This document shows positions 48,456 to 61,163 of a DNA stretch of 64,000 nt, one piece after another. The stretch is from assembly GCA_029721435.1 (NCBI GenBank), contig CM056576.1, forward strand, positions 113,006,666 through 113,070,665, read 5' to 3'. Source of the DNA: Gymnothorax reevesii. Its lineage: Eukaryota; Chordata; Actinopteri; Anguilliformes; Muraenidae. The translations under genes were made by a program, and so were the position numbers. Below the pieces are notes generated by a model. The model saw only the letters and a program-made list of their open reading frames with translations. It was not told the origin of the DNA and searched no databases. Position 1 is the stretch's first letter. Each line of letters opens with the position of its first letter.

Positions 48456-51133
48456 GAAGCTACTGTGGTTCATACTTCTGGAAATATGGCCCAGACGAAA
48501 TTGTCAAGGTCAAGGTCACTTTGCCAAAGTCAACAGTCAAATCCACTAAAGAATCTTACACTGCATACGTACCAGGGATGCAAACAGAGGTATGGTCAAA
48601 AAGGAGTGAGATTATCAAAGCCCACACCCCCGTGGGATCTCGGACTGATGGAAATCCTTGCAGTGCAGTGAAGTGCAGCCAGCAGCAGATAATGGCGCGC
48701 AGCCAATTGGCTTTACGTGTGCAGCTTTCTGATTTACTGTTTCCTTCTCATACTTATACTTCCTATGTTACATGAACTGTAACGGCATTTGTTTATTTAG
48801 TCATTTTAATATAGAAATTATGAAATTATAATTCAGGGCTCCCAAGTTTTGAATGCAGGCTCGCGTGATTTTTTCCTCCGGGGGGGTTGGGGGGGGGGGG
48901 GGGGGTGGTGCATGTTACTCTCGTTTTCAAAGGTGCACGGTAACTTAAGTACATGTACTTCGTTACAGCACTTAAGTTGTTTTTTTTTTTTTGAGGATTT
49001 GTGCATTACTTATGAATTTTTTTTTCTTTTTTGAACGGGGACTTTTACTTTCAACTCTACTGCATTTAAAAGATAAAAAGTATACTTTCACTTCGTTATT
49101 TTGACACTAGCAACTGAGATACTTGTTTCAAATTAAAATATTAATTGAATTAATCATTTACGGATTATCCGGATTTGGCGCGTTCGCGAAGAACAAAGGT
49201 GCATCTTTTGTGCAGATGTGTCCGCCAGTGGACGTGGAGCTGCAAACTTAGGCACGCAGTTATAATATTCTACCACTAGATGGCACACCAGGATCGGTCG
49301 CGGAAGTTTTGTGCGCGTTGTAGGCTATTTGCAGAATGAATGCTGACCGCGTTATCCGTTGCTTCTTGTAGTCAGAAGTGATAGCTCAAGTAGTAAAACT
49401 TTACGATATACAAGTATCTATCTTATATCTGCATATTGCGTGTATATTTCCTTTTACTTTGCACCATCAAGCATTTTACAACAGCGTCACGAATATGAGT
49501 TAGTTGGACAGCGACGGCATTCTCAAACGCTATTTGACATGAGCTTAAAAATTTTATTTCAACTTGCTAGCGGTTACCCTTGGAATAACTGTTAGATTTT
49601 GAACAAGATAATGTTTAGCCAAACTTGTACTTTTTTATTTCAGTGGGACTCCCCAGTATAATAAAGGCTAAATTAAATCATTGTTTTTTGTATTTGTATC
49701 GTTTTGTCTGTCACAAGCAAGAGATGCTGCGATACCACCTCTGACACCGGATCGGAGCAGGGTTTGTTTTCAGCCAAAATACACTACATGGAGGGCAGAG
49801 ATCCCCCTCTCTCCCCGTAATAAGTTACAAGTCAGTTCATCTAACCATAACCGTCCAAAGCAGTTAAATTGAAGCAAAAAATTATCCATAAAGCAAGTAT
49901 CCTACATAGTTCCTCGAGTTTAATAAACAGCCGTTGTATTATAAGCGTTGTATAAGCGATTACCTGATTTCGGGCTTCCACTTCCAGCTCTTCTCTGTCG
50001 CGTTCACACAATAGCATTCGCGCGCGTGTGTGGAAGACGTGATTACGGCGCTGCTATTTCACCTAGCAACAAGAAATACTATTATCTGATTGGCTAATAG
50101 GTTGAGAGCTTGAGAGCCCTGATAATTATAATGAGGCACTCCAACAAACACCCCCCCACCTAAAAAAAAAACTCATCGGATCTGCACGATTCATGCGAGT
50201 CCCCCAGACAGCCGTGAAAAAGGCGGCATCCGCCAAAAGGCGCGCCGTTTGCATCCTCAAAAAAAAAAAAAAAAACCAGCATGCAAAATTTGAAGATCCT
50301 GTGGCCAACAATTTTGGAGAGATGGCCTGGACGAATTACGGAGCCGCCACCCACCCGCCCGCCCGCCCGCCGGCCAGAGGGTAGAACAATACCTCATCTG
50401 CCCATCGGATGCATACCAAGCCTGCATAGGTATTTGTGGCATCTCTTAATAACTCAATAAAGAAGTTGAGGTTTGATGGAGCAGATGAACACACCCTCTG
50501 CCCCTCTGCCATTACCTGGGAGAGGCCGTGGCCAGAGGCCAGAGAAGGAGCATTCACTCTCATGCACTGGCTACTTAACTGGAAATCAAAAACACATATT
50601 CCTGGGACTGGTAATTATTTTATTCAGCAGTGAAAATGGTGGTAGGGTCGCTGACCTCCTCGTAATTTGACACCAAAAAGTGACACATCTGGTTCTTGCA
50701 TGGAGGGCTTCAATTGTTACTGCCATTTATATTCTTCAAATACCAGAACCACACTAAAGTACATGCACAAATAACCTGTGACGATATGACGGGAAAACTT
50801 GAGCGTTAGAGGCGCTTAATCTTTGCAGAATTTCTTTCAGCTTTTAGTAGTGTTAACGAGGAGCATCTTTGCAAAATTTCAGTTGTTACATTGACTTGTG
50901 AATGCTTACCTTAAAGAGCTTGTGAGCGGCACTTCCCATGTACATTTTGCAAAACAAAGACTATTTTGATGATATTAATGACAATTATTGGAAATGATCA
51001 TCTTCAATGTTCATATCGGGCCTCCTTTATCACCACAGCTACAACAGCACTAAAAAGAATGGAGGGGCTGCTGGGTCCAGAGCATGGAGCAGTGTGTCTC
51101 TGTGCCTCTACTGAGGCCACAGAGTGGGACGAT

Positions 51134-51179
51134 TTACATAACGTGCCAACGTGCCAACTTCACTAGTTTTGGGCTTTGT
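51134..51179. mobile_element. Solo fragment of the Tc1 terminal repeat seen at 6203-8451
   Basis: CCAACTTCACTAGTTTTGGG is nearly identical to the right end of the Tc1 element at 6203-8451. A local duplication of ACGTGCCA precedes it. No partner end was seen nearby. Confidence 0.75.
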
Positions 51180-51189
51180 ATATACATAT

Positions 51190-51200
51190 ACACACACACA

Positions 51201-51232
<32 letters not shown>
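51190..51232. repeat. (CA)n microsatellite
   Basis: CA dinucleotides with one GA interruption, directly beside the solo Tc1 end. Confidence 0.95.
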
Positions 51233-51239
<7 letters not shown>

Positions 51240-51367
51240 AGATACAAACTATTCCGTGTCAATTTCAAATTTTGTGCCGCCACGACAGTCCATCAATTAC
51301 ACAAGGTCTCCGATATGGTATGGAATACGTGATTTTGATCGTTGAATAACGAATGAGGTTATATGGG

Positions 51368-51896
51368 AATTGGAGACCACTTTTTCAAACGTAAAAAAAA
51401 ACTATTTAAAAACCACAAAATGCCACCATACTGCTCGTGCGGCGTAACCCAAGTGTCCGTAAGCCCCATATTTTTTGCCTAAATGTCCAATGTAGTCACT
51501 TAGCTAAGAGCCCTGTTTATTTTCACGGAAGAAGTGAACTTCTCCAAGTTGGCCGACCATAAAAGTACGGCGATCAGTCAGTGAATATGAACATTCAGAA
51601 CTGCAGTGCATTTCTCCAATTGGAGATGTTTAGGGCCGTCGCAGCATTATTTGCCCTCGTTGGCCACCGTACCTAGAAGTCTTGAATTTTCAACTTTTTC
51701 GGTGAAAATTAATAAGGCTCCTAGCTAAGTGGCTACATTGGACATTAAGGCTAAAAATATTGCCAAAAGGCATCTTCACGAGTCAAATTTCAATGTCGGG
51801 GCTTACAGACACTTGGATTACGCCACACGAGTAGTATGGTGGCATTTTGTGGTTTTTAAATGTTGTTTTTTATGCTTGAAAAATTGGTCTCCAATT
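51368..51896. mobile_element. Fold-back DNA element with about 150-bp inverted arms
   Basis: The left arm AATTGGAGACCACTTTTTCA and onward is inverted in the right arm, AATTGGAGACCAATTTTTCA, and similarity persists through ACCACAAAATGCCACCATAC and onward to TGTCCAATGTAG. The right arm has about 35 extra bases. About 200 bp separate the arms. No transposase is present. Confidence 0.85.
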
Positions 51897-52429
51897 ACTT
51901 CAATTGATTTGGATTTGTCTTCAATGCTGTTTTTCTTTGTATCTCCAAAAGTGTTTTTAGGAGGAAAGAAATTCATGGACCCTTCAATTAGCCTTGGGTT
52001 GAATAGATGAGTGAATTTCATTTTTGGGTGAACTTTAAGTTTAAGTCTTTAAGTCTATTGTATGTTACCTCACAAAAAGGGCAAGTCACGAGCGGACATT
52101 TGGTCTTATTGGCCCTCCTTAATGTCCGATAAGTTAGAGGCAAGAAAACGAGCCCATTACTCTCATGAAGGGACAACAGTTGAAATTCAATATGGTGGTG
52201 GCCTTGATTCATTTGATGCAACAGAGGAGAAGCCACACTGCCCTCAATTCTCCCTGCATTTTGAGTGCAGTTCTGTCTGCCACTCCAAAAGATGAATATC
52301 AACTTCTGTGAGATAATCTCCCACACTTCCTCTCTATTTTGGTGTGTGCCTACAACAAACACCTACGTTCGAGGCGTATTTCCTCTAATAACAACGCGAC
52401 TCCCGTGTTGCCAGTTCGGGATCCTCGAT

Positions 52430-55400
52430 CCTTCTTAAGAAGAGCAACTTAGTTTTCACTTTTTGTGCAGCATATTTCTTGTTTCTTCTTAAGCAGTTCT
52501 GTCCTACATCTGAGCAGCTGACAACATCCCATTGTGCATCCATGGCGGCAAACTTGCTAATATTCTTAAAATAAATGGGACTTCTGCTGTAGGCCCTGCT
52601 GACTGCCGTTGGTGAAAACTCATCACATTCTGAAAATTAGTCTTTTAGTTATCGGGATTTTAGGGACTACCAATAGGTCCCTTCATTAATAGGCACCCTG
52701 GACAAGAAAAATTGGCTGCATCATTGTCAATAGCGCAACAGGGGCTTCCTCAGCAGAGAATCTGACCCTGGACAATCAAGCTGACTTCAAGTGTAACTGC
52801 TTTAACAACAGGGTCCATCAGATTCCTTCTGCAAAACGTCAGAAGGATTTCACCATATTAAATTACCTAATTAATGCAGCTCCTCTGCAAGCCACGGTGA
52901 TTCCTCACCCACACTGCAACTTCCTGCTTCCAAGCCAACCATCCTGTGCCATTCAGCCTCTGTAAAACATTCAGAATGTAACTACCCAATTTAACTTTCA
53001 CCTTCGTGTTGCAGTTCTCCCAGGTTACTGGCTGCCAATTTCAGCCATGGTCTTCTCTTAAGTCTTGAGTGTGGCTTCTGCTGCAGTCAACAAGATGTAT
53101 TTGACGACATGTCACATTATCTGTAACTTCTGTTTTATGCTGTGTAGCCGTTTCAATGACTTGACAAACACTTGTAGTGAGTCACTTCAGATAGGAGCAT
53201 CTGCAAAATAAATGTTCTGCGAGGGCAGAAAACTCTGAGACGGTGCAAAAGGAAGCACCTAGAGGAGGACTGATGACTTATTTCATCATCCACTTAACCT
53301 GCCTGTTTTTGCGAGCCGTAAGGTACATGCTGTTCCCGAGCTACCATGCGCATTCCACGCTCCACATAAAGAGCAAGTTAGTCTTAGTGTTTTTGTATGG
53401 CATGTTTCCTGCCTCCTCTACGGCAGTTTTTTCTTACATCTGAGTGGCTGACAACATCACACTGGGCATGCACAGAGGCCAACTGGGTCATATTTTTAAA
53501 TATTATTACTTGATCTTTAAGCATTCATGAATGAATTGCAGGTTTGGCATTTTTCTGATCCTTTGGGCTTTATTTTATAATGCATGTTATCCATTTATAT
53601 ATAAATTGTGTATATATATAAAGCTGTTCCACACATTTTTTCAGATTTTTTCTTGTCCACATGACCAAATTGGGCTTTGAATTCAGCCATTTTTGGGTGT
53701 TTTTTTAATCATGAGCATTTTCAGATGCAAGTTACTCCTAAACTAGAGACAGGAGACAGGACTGGGTTTAAGGGGCTGGTGCGCTGTAGCTGCTGAGGGT
53801 GAGGCTGTAATATGAACCCCTGACTATGCATACTTCGGTCAAGGGGAACAACTAAAAATCAAATAAAAATTTTGGTTCTGTAAAAACTGTCATTTTCAAC
53901 AGCCTATAACAGGAATATCAAATGACGTGCTGAATCTGATTGTGGATTCATTTCAGTTAATTTCACCGATGTGCACCCATTGACATTAATTTAGGAGCAT
54001 TGGAAAGTATACCTGTATCCCTTCAAAAATGCTTATAAGTCATTGTTACATTGCGAGTGACTAGACCTTCCTTAAATTGAAAATTACTCCATGAAAAATT
54101 GGAGTTGGAACTTAAGATTTCGGATTTGACCACTTGAAATGAAGGCTAACACCCATGATTTTTTTTTTTTCAAATTTTTCTGAGACGGTGTGGTGCAAAT
54201 TTTCGGAAAACTGGTGCACTTGGCATGGAGTGACCCCATGTTAATTTACATACTTAATGCAGTTCCTTGGCAAAGCCGTGGTGATCCCTCACCCACAGAA
54301 CTGTACCCCCCTGCTTACAAGCCAACAATCCTGCGCCACTCAGCTGCTGCAAATCATCCAGGATGAAGGTGCACAATTGAACTTTCACCCATGTAAGTTC
54401 TCCCAGGTCACTAGCTGTCAGTTTTAGCCATAGCCTGATCTTAAGTCTTGACTGTGCCCTCTCCTGCAGACAACAAGATACTTCTTCAGGTAGGAAGGGG
54501 CTAACGACAGTATAGACCAGCTCAATTACTCCACTTGGCTGCAGCAGGTCCACTAGATCTCATTTCCCTCCGGATGTATGGTTCTAGCCCTTCCCAGCCA
54601 TAGATCTTCTCCACCTGAGCTCTCCAGTGGTGGACTGACCTCCCCATTCCTGGAAAACAGCTCTCAGCCTCTGCTCCGCCATCTCAAGAGGCATCTCATC
54701 AGACAGCACCTGACACAAGTCATGCATTGCTCTTCTCTGAATCCCCACCCCACCCCTATCTCACATTATCTTTCAAGTCTCGTCACTGTACCGTAGCACT
54801 AGTATTTTACATGATATTTTACTTGCTGTTCTTAAGCGGCTGTTACGTTCTGATCATTCTGTTTGTTTTGTTAGTTGGTCATTTCACTTTGCCCTGAAGG
54901 ACTTACCTTGCCCCCATCATCTGCTTTACAGTTTTAAGTTAATTACCAAGTTGTCTGATACATCATATTATTTGCAACTTATCTGTTTTATAACTGCGTA
55001 GTTGTTTCAATGATAAACACTTGCAGCAAGATACTTGAGATAGGAGCATCCGCAAAATAAATGTTATGCAGCGAGAGGCAGGACCGAGAGGAAGCAGAGA
55101 GACTTTCTTTCATCACCCGCTTAACCTGGCCGCGTTTGCGAGCCGTCAAGTCGGCACATGCTGTTCCTAAGCTACTATGCACAGTCCACACTGTACATAA
55201 AGAGCAACTTTACTTTTGTACGGCACGGGTCTTCTACGGCAGTTTTGATTTACGTCTGAGTGGCGGACAGCACTCCATGGAGGATGCACAGCCGCCAACT
55301 AGGTCATATTCCATAAATAATTGGGGCAATTGCTGTCAGCCCTGCTGTCGGCCGCTGGTGAAAAAACTTCTTGCGTTCTGAAAATTGCTGTCTTTTAGTT

Positions 55401-56400
55401 ATCGGGACTTTGGGGATTATTTCCTCGATAAGCAAGAGTCCCTTCAAAAGAGGGCATCCTGGACAAGACAGAGCTGCTCTCCATTCCCCACCAAATCTGT
55501 GCTTTGCAAGAGATTGGCATCATTGTCAATAGCGCAACAGTGGCTTCCTCAGCAAAGAATCTGACCCTGGACAATCAAGCAGACTTCAAGTGTAACTGCT
55601 TTAACAACAGGGTCCATCAAATTCCTTCTACACAATATTAAGAGGGATATGACCATATTAAACTACCTAATTATTGCAGCTCCTCTGCAAGCCATGGTGA
55701 TTCCTCACCCACACTGCAACTCCCTTGCTTACAAGCCAACCATACTGTGCCATTTAGCCTCTGTAAAACATCCAGAATGTAACTACCCAATTTAACTTTG
55801 ACCTATTTAAGTTCTCCCAGGTCACTGAGTGTCAATTTTAGCCATAGCCTGATCACAAATCTCGAGTGTGGCTTCTGCTGCAGTCAAAAAGATGACCTAG
55901 GTCAAGCATTAGTCTTCTTTGAATCCGCACCCCACGCCTATCTCACATTATCCTCCATCTCTTGTGATTGTATCTCATCTCTTGTACTTTACTTCATCTG
56001 TTCCTTGTTGATCTTTAGTTACCTCAGGTCATTCTGTTTGTTTGGTTAGCTGGTCGTTTCACTTTACCCCAATGAACGTAACTAGCACCCACCACTTACT
56101 TTACGGTTTACTGTTAATTACCGTGTTGACTGATATATCATATCACCTGTAACTTATGCTGTGTAGCTGTTTCAGTGACTTGATGAACACTTGCAGCGAG
56201 CCACTTCAGATAAGAGCATCTGCAAAATAAATGTTATGCAAGGGCAGAAAACTCTGAGACGGTGCGAGAGGCAGGACCAAGAGGAAGCAGAGAGACTTTC
56301 TTTTATCACCCGCTTAACCTGGCCGTGTTTGCGAGCCGTCAGGTCGGCACATGCCGTTCCTGTGCTACCATGCACATTCCACACTGTACATAAACTGCGA
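52430..56400. repeat. Three-copy diverged large tandem repeat, unit about 0.9-1.8 kb
   Basis: Four landmarks recur in order. AAGAGCAA lies at 52440, 53371 and 55198. CTTCCTCAGCA with GAATCTGACCCTGGACAATC lies at 52746 and 55545. GTGATTCCTCACCCACA or a close variant lies at 52900, 54280 and 55700. GCAAAATAAATGTT lies near 53203, 55050 and 56222. Unit 2 lacks the second landmark and carries about 700 bp of unrelated DNA (53520-54240). No long ORF spans a unit. I do not recognise the family. Confidence 0.8.
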
Positions 56401-59078
56401 TGACCTGAGCCCTGGCTGAGTTCAGCACATATTGACTGAGCATCCCACTGCACAGTATAGCTAACACTGCCGGAGTCGATCCTGCAGAAACCTGGCTAGT
56501 CCGTGTAGCAACACATGCCGGCAGACCAAAAGGCTCGGTCCACACACATCCCAAAATGGAGAAGCAACGCTTCTGCTAAAGCACGCCTACTTGTTCCGGG
56601 CTACTTTGTTAATTAGCTTGTGAAAAACAGACGTCGCTTCCTTAAGGGATGGGTTACATTGCGGATGGAAAAACAGGAAAAACCTGCTCAGCTTTCCTGC
56701 CTAGGAGGGTGTTTTGGTTAACACGGAGGATGAAGCCCCCGAACAATGAAGGAAATCATTTTTTTCTTTTTCACATTGTCTCTGCAGTGGCAGACAATCA
56801 GGGGTCTGCATTACATCACGTCTGTTTCTTTACAATGGGATTTTAATGTCATGGACATCCAAACCACATGGCAGGAAAAACACAAAATAATGATTCAGAG
56901 AGTAAGTGCCAACAATTATTTAAAATGCACGATCTTACACGTTCATCTGACTGGAGCTCAAAATTATTTTCAGCATGGAGGAAAAAAAAAAAGAAGTACT
57001 TATATAATAATGGGCACAATTTTGCCGAATATTTAAAAATGAAAAAGGAAGTAGACGCATACAAAGTGTCATCCAGCTTACGTCATTGCTTTCATTTCTT
57101 GTTACTAAGCGCTGATTAATTTCCATGAGTTTCGCCGATTACGGTTTCTTGAGAATTGAACATCAGTGCCCTGCTGAAATGCACACATGCCAAACTCATT
57201 CCCCAAAGCCTGTTTTTCATTTGCTCTGAATACTAAATAATAACTCCAGAGCCTGAGGTCTGTTTCCCCTACTCCCACACACCTGGTAGCAAAGGGAAAG
57301 AATAAAGGCTCAGCTTATTTACTGCCACCTGATCTACACTCTTTTACCTCCACAGGATGCTTTGGCCTGTTTTGTAAGCGCAGGGAGGAAGTTAGTGCAA
57401 CCCACATGCAGGCACGCTGACGTCAATAGAGGCTTTAACTCCCGTGAAGCAGAGGCCTGCCAAACGGCTGACAGGAACCTCCCCTCCCTTCCACTGTATT
57501 GCGGCCCAGTGAGCTAACAGAACTGCCTCTGTCTGCTACTGGCCCACACTGGTCCTTCCTGCTGCAAATGCCATCAACTGTCCGTCGCCAAGCCTGTTCG
57601 GCCTCCTCTCAGCCTAACAGGACCGCTTATCTGGAACCAGTTCTTCACCCTTTTTCACAGAATAGAAATAAATGCCATCTTTCCTGCTATGCACAAGCCT
57701 ATTTAGGCTTTATAACTCAGTATTTGTGTCAGAGAGACTCTGGAATTCATTCCAGTGAAGCTAACCATTTGGATATTCAATTACAGAATTATTTGGAAAT
57801 TAAATTTCAGAATTTACGGACGCCTGCGTCCATATCTGCGTGAAGGGGTTTTAAACTTTATAATGCCTGGACTCAAACTTTTGGAAACCAGACAAAAACA
57901 AATACATGAGGTGGATTGCAGCTTAAGACTGCCGCGTTAACCCTTATATTTGGGTTGAAAATTTATGAAACAAAACGGTGCAGAATGCACCGGCAGATTT
58001 AATGCACAACGCAATCTTCTCTGGTGACATGGCTCTGAAAAAATGCTAAAAGAATTTAGACAAATTCCAATGGCTGCCAACATTAATGTATTAAATCAGG
58101 CTGGATAACTGGCAGACATCATCTTTTCAATTTTACTGCGGCACAAGCAAAACGCAAATTTGATGAACTGAACTATTTCACTCACACATGCATACCGGCA
58201 CGTATTTTGGCTGGAACACACACAGACTGCTCCACAGCTCTATTGTCCACTGTTAATTTGAGAGAGCTCATGCCTGCGGACTCCGCCACACACAGGCCTG
58301 TTATTACCGTGCACCACCCTCGTTTAAGGGTGCAGTGAGGATTTGAACTGACAACCACAGAGCAAGATCTATGCCAATGTCATCCAACTTTTCTTTATAC
58401 TGCACAAGACCGCTTCACATAAACGGTTCTGTAAACACTATAAAAACAGTGTTGGCCAAAACCAAGACCAAAATCAGTGACTTTGCGAGTGCTGACAAAG
58501 CCAGTATGTCCAAGCAATGTTCTTTTCTCCAGATACCTGCATTCTAGGCAGTAATGGCATACCAAATTTAACTTAATCAGATATCAAAATGAAACAAAAT
58601 TTCTCAGCGACTGCGCAGCTCCAAAATATGTGCTCAATTTTTGCATCCAGATTATATCATAAGGGAAAAAAAAAAAAACAGATGGTTGATTCATAACTAA
58701 ATTTCTAGTAAATAGCTTTTGTCATCTTTTAAAGTAAAATTAAAAGGCAAAAAAAGTACAATGACAGAAAGATTTGCAGATAAATTAAGGATCGTAGTAA
58801 GTTTTATATGCTGTCCCCTCTCTTTTCAGATACCACTTTGGACAACTGTTTGCACAGCAGTTTCCGGTTTTGTGTTATTGCCTGTTTATTTCATTTACAA
58901 GTAAACTGATAAAGGGGGACTGATTTCAAGAGTGGCTTTTCTATTTCACACTTTTTTTTGCTTACTTGAAATATGAAGTCTAAAGATCACTGCCACTCAA
59001 GTAGCCCATCACTGGGCTAAAAATCAAAACAAATCCATCAGAAATGTGGTAGCTGGTATCTAGGTATCTGGTCAAATC
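56401..59078. other. No recognisable gene
   Basis: Ordinary intergenic or intronic composition. ORFs are at most 114 codons (57499-57843) and unrecognised. A GGATTTGAACTGACAACCAC segment near 58340 has a B-box-like complement but lacks a convincing A box. Confidence 0.4.
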
Positions 59079-59079
59079 A

Positions 59080-59303
59080 ACTGAAGATCACAGTGGAAAA
59101 ATGATCAGAGTCGAATTTTTAGGATGAGGAGAAAATTAAAAACGATCTTAGAAACAAAGCGCTAACAAATATGAAATTAAATTTTTTTAAAAATAATAGT
59201 ATATAACATAATTATATATTATTATACATATTATACTAGATTATATTTAAAATACACAAAAATGCAAAATTTGGACTTGTTTTTTCCTTCGTGGTCTTAA
59301 ATT
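59080..59303. mobile_element. MITE-like element, copy 2, inverted relative to copy at 33388-33591
   Basis: Shares, in the opposite orientation, GAAAAATGATCAGAGTC, AACGATCTT, AACAAAGC, a TATATATTATT core and AAATTTGGACT with the copy at 33388-33591. The ends are inverted to each other. It lies about 15 bp outside the TTAA-flanked element. Confidence 0.7.
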
Positions 59304-59320
59304 ATTTGGTACATTCTTAA

Positions 59321-61159
59321 TGGTACCCTATTATGCTGATCCTTCTAACACATACAAGTAATGTTATAATGTTGGACGTCCATACTCAACCTCAGCAAAG
59401 TTTCTAAACATAGGATACACGGGTTTTATCATAATCCGAGAACACGATTTCCTGAACGTGATTTCCTCTCTGAACAGCTTGTCCCGAGATCTTAACAAGA
59501 TCCGGGCAAGATCTGTAAGTAACGATACAACAGCAAATAATGTAAGTGAAGCTAACATGTTATGAGTGGCTAGCAGGACCACTAATGATAGCTAGCACTA
59601 ATAAGTGGCCTCAAACACAGGGTTTGTAAAATATCTGAAGATAAAGCCTGGACCGGTACCAACTGTCCGTGACTCATGAACGCGGAAGCAGTAATTTTAA
59701 CCATTTTGTGTTGCTTTACAGCATAAGCCTACATAACATGATAACCTGTTAAATGTTGCTGCAGCATTGCTGCTAATGTAGCTAAGTTACTCTTGCTAAT
59801 GTTTGTGTCCTAAATATGCAAGAGTAAATAATATCAAGGAGAGATTCAACAGAAGGCGTGACAACATAAACCTCATTTGAGGCCAACTTTTTATACTTGT
59901 TTGTAATTTGGAGGCTTGGTACAACTCTTCAAGGTAACGGAACTTAGTGTCTGTAAAAACAGCGTTGCAGGGTAAGTTTGTTTCTGTCGATGTTATGACC
60001 GCTCAGTTACTACCGTATATTAGTTTGTGTTCTGTGCTACTTAAAATATGCACCTGGTTAACTTATATGCAGTAATTCAGACTGGTATGCTTCTGTTACT
60101 TTGGTTAGGATCAAGGTGGTAGTTTCATCATAACGTTGCCTGACCATAGCCGCTAGAGTTGAAGCTAACCAGAGAGGCGTTGTGTGTGTCTGCAAAGTTG
60201 GGCTGATAAGGCTGCAGTTAGACCAGATGTGGTCTTTGCAGAGCTTAGGGCACATGTTTGGGTTTGTTTACTGCTGCTGTGAAATGATCGTTTTACTTAT
60301 ACATAACCGGGGTCAGCCGGATACTTTGCCGTGGAGTGCGTTTAGCTCTCTGATCCTGCCACGGTGAAAGCAATAGCGAAAAGCCCTATAACGTGGCTGG
60401 TATAACAAACAATTTCTCTGCATTGCCGTGGAGGAATTTCATCCACCTTTGAAAATTGTTCTGGCTAATAAAAAGCCGAAAACAGTGGAGGTTGGATACG
60501 AATTTCCGGTAGAAGTTATTGATTTGCTAGCTCCACATAAGCAACACTTACACTGTTAGTGTGTTTTTGCAACAAACCCATTCAGTAGCTTTGTGTCGGA
60601 ATTGTGTTTCGTTTTGGTAGAGATGGTTAACAGGAGCTTTTGCCAAAGTTTCCTCCAGATAGCTAAGTGGGTATATAACATGACTATGTAACAGTACAGC
60701 TACAATCACATGCATGGGAGGCGAGACAGTCTGAGCAAAACACTAAAATTTCAACTTGCCACTCATTGACACCTTGCTGTATACGTTGTGGCAATAATTC
60801 AATTGCTTCCCCCTCCCGCTCGGGGTCGGATTTGGGATCAAATAAGTACGGTCTTACAGCAATAGATGCCGCAGAGGGCTGTCCCTAAATACCTGCCATC
60901 TTGGTTTTCTTGGTTTTTCAGGTCTGCATCCTCCCCTGGAATCATAGCGGCCAAGCAGCCAATCAGAGCAGCGCCTCATTAGCATAGCCTCCCCGCCCAC
61001 TCAAAACAGTTTGTGTTTCAGGCTGGCACAGACGGGGTGAGAGAAGAGGTCTCACTAGGCCTGGATGAGTGTGGTTTTTTTTTGTAACTGAATTCTAAGC
61101 ATTATTTTAGACCCATTGGACATATTTTAAACAACAAAATACAGCATAATATGGGACCT
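59321..61159. mobile_element. TTAA-flanked non-autonomous element, piggyBac-like
   Basis: TTAA stands directly outside both ends (59317-59320 and 61160-61163). The ends TGGTACCCTATTATGCTG and AGGTCCCATATTATGCTG are inverted with 15 of 18 matches. TTAA duplication points to piggyBac-type insertion. The 1.84-kb interior has no ORF above 75 codons and no transposase similarity, so it depends on transposase made elsewhere. Confidence 0.65.
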
Positions 61160-61163
61160 TTAA

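Larger units (their letters stand above)
48456..51367. other. No gene; scattered simple sequence and old repeats
   Basis: Contains a G-run at 48881-48906 and a dispersed-repeat piece at about 48925-49135 (GTAACTTAAGTACATGTACTT and ACTGCATTTAAAAG, as in a common fish hAT-related repeat). It also has a poly-A run near 50260, a Tc1 terminal fragment at about 51134-51179 and a CA microsatellite. Confidence 0.45.

Noticed and set aside
58320..58375. Possible tRNA gene from a B-box-like complement.
   Set aside because: No matching A box or foldable stems.
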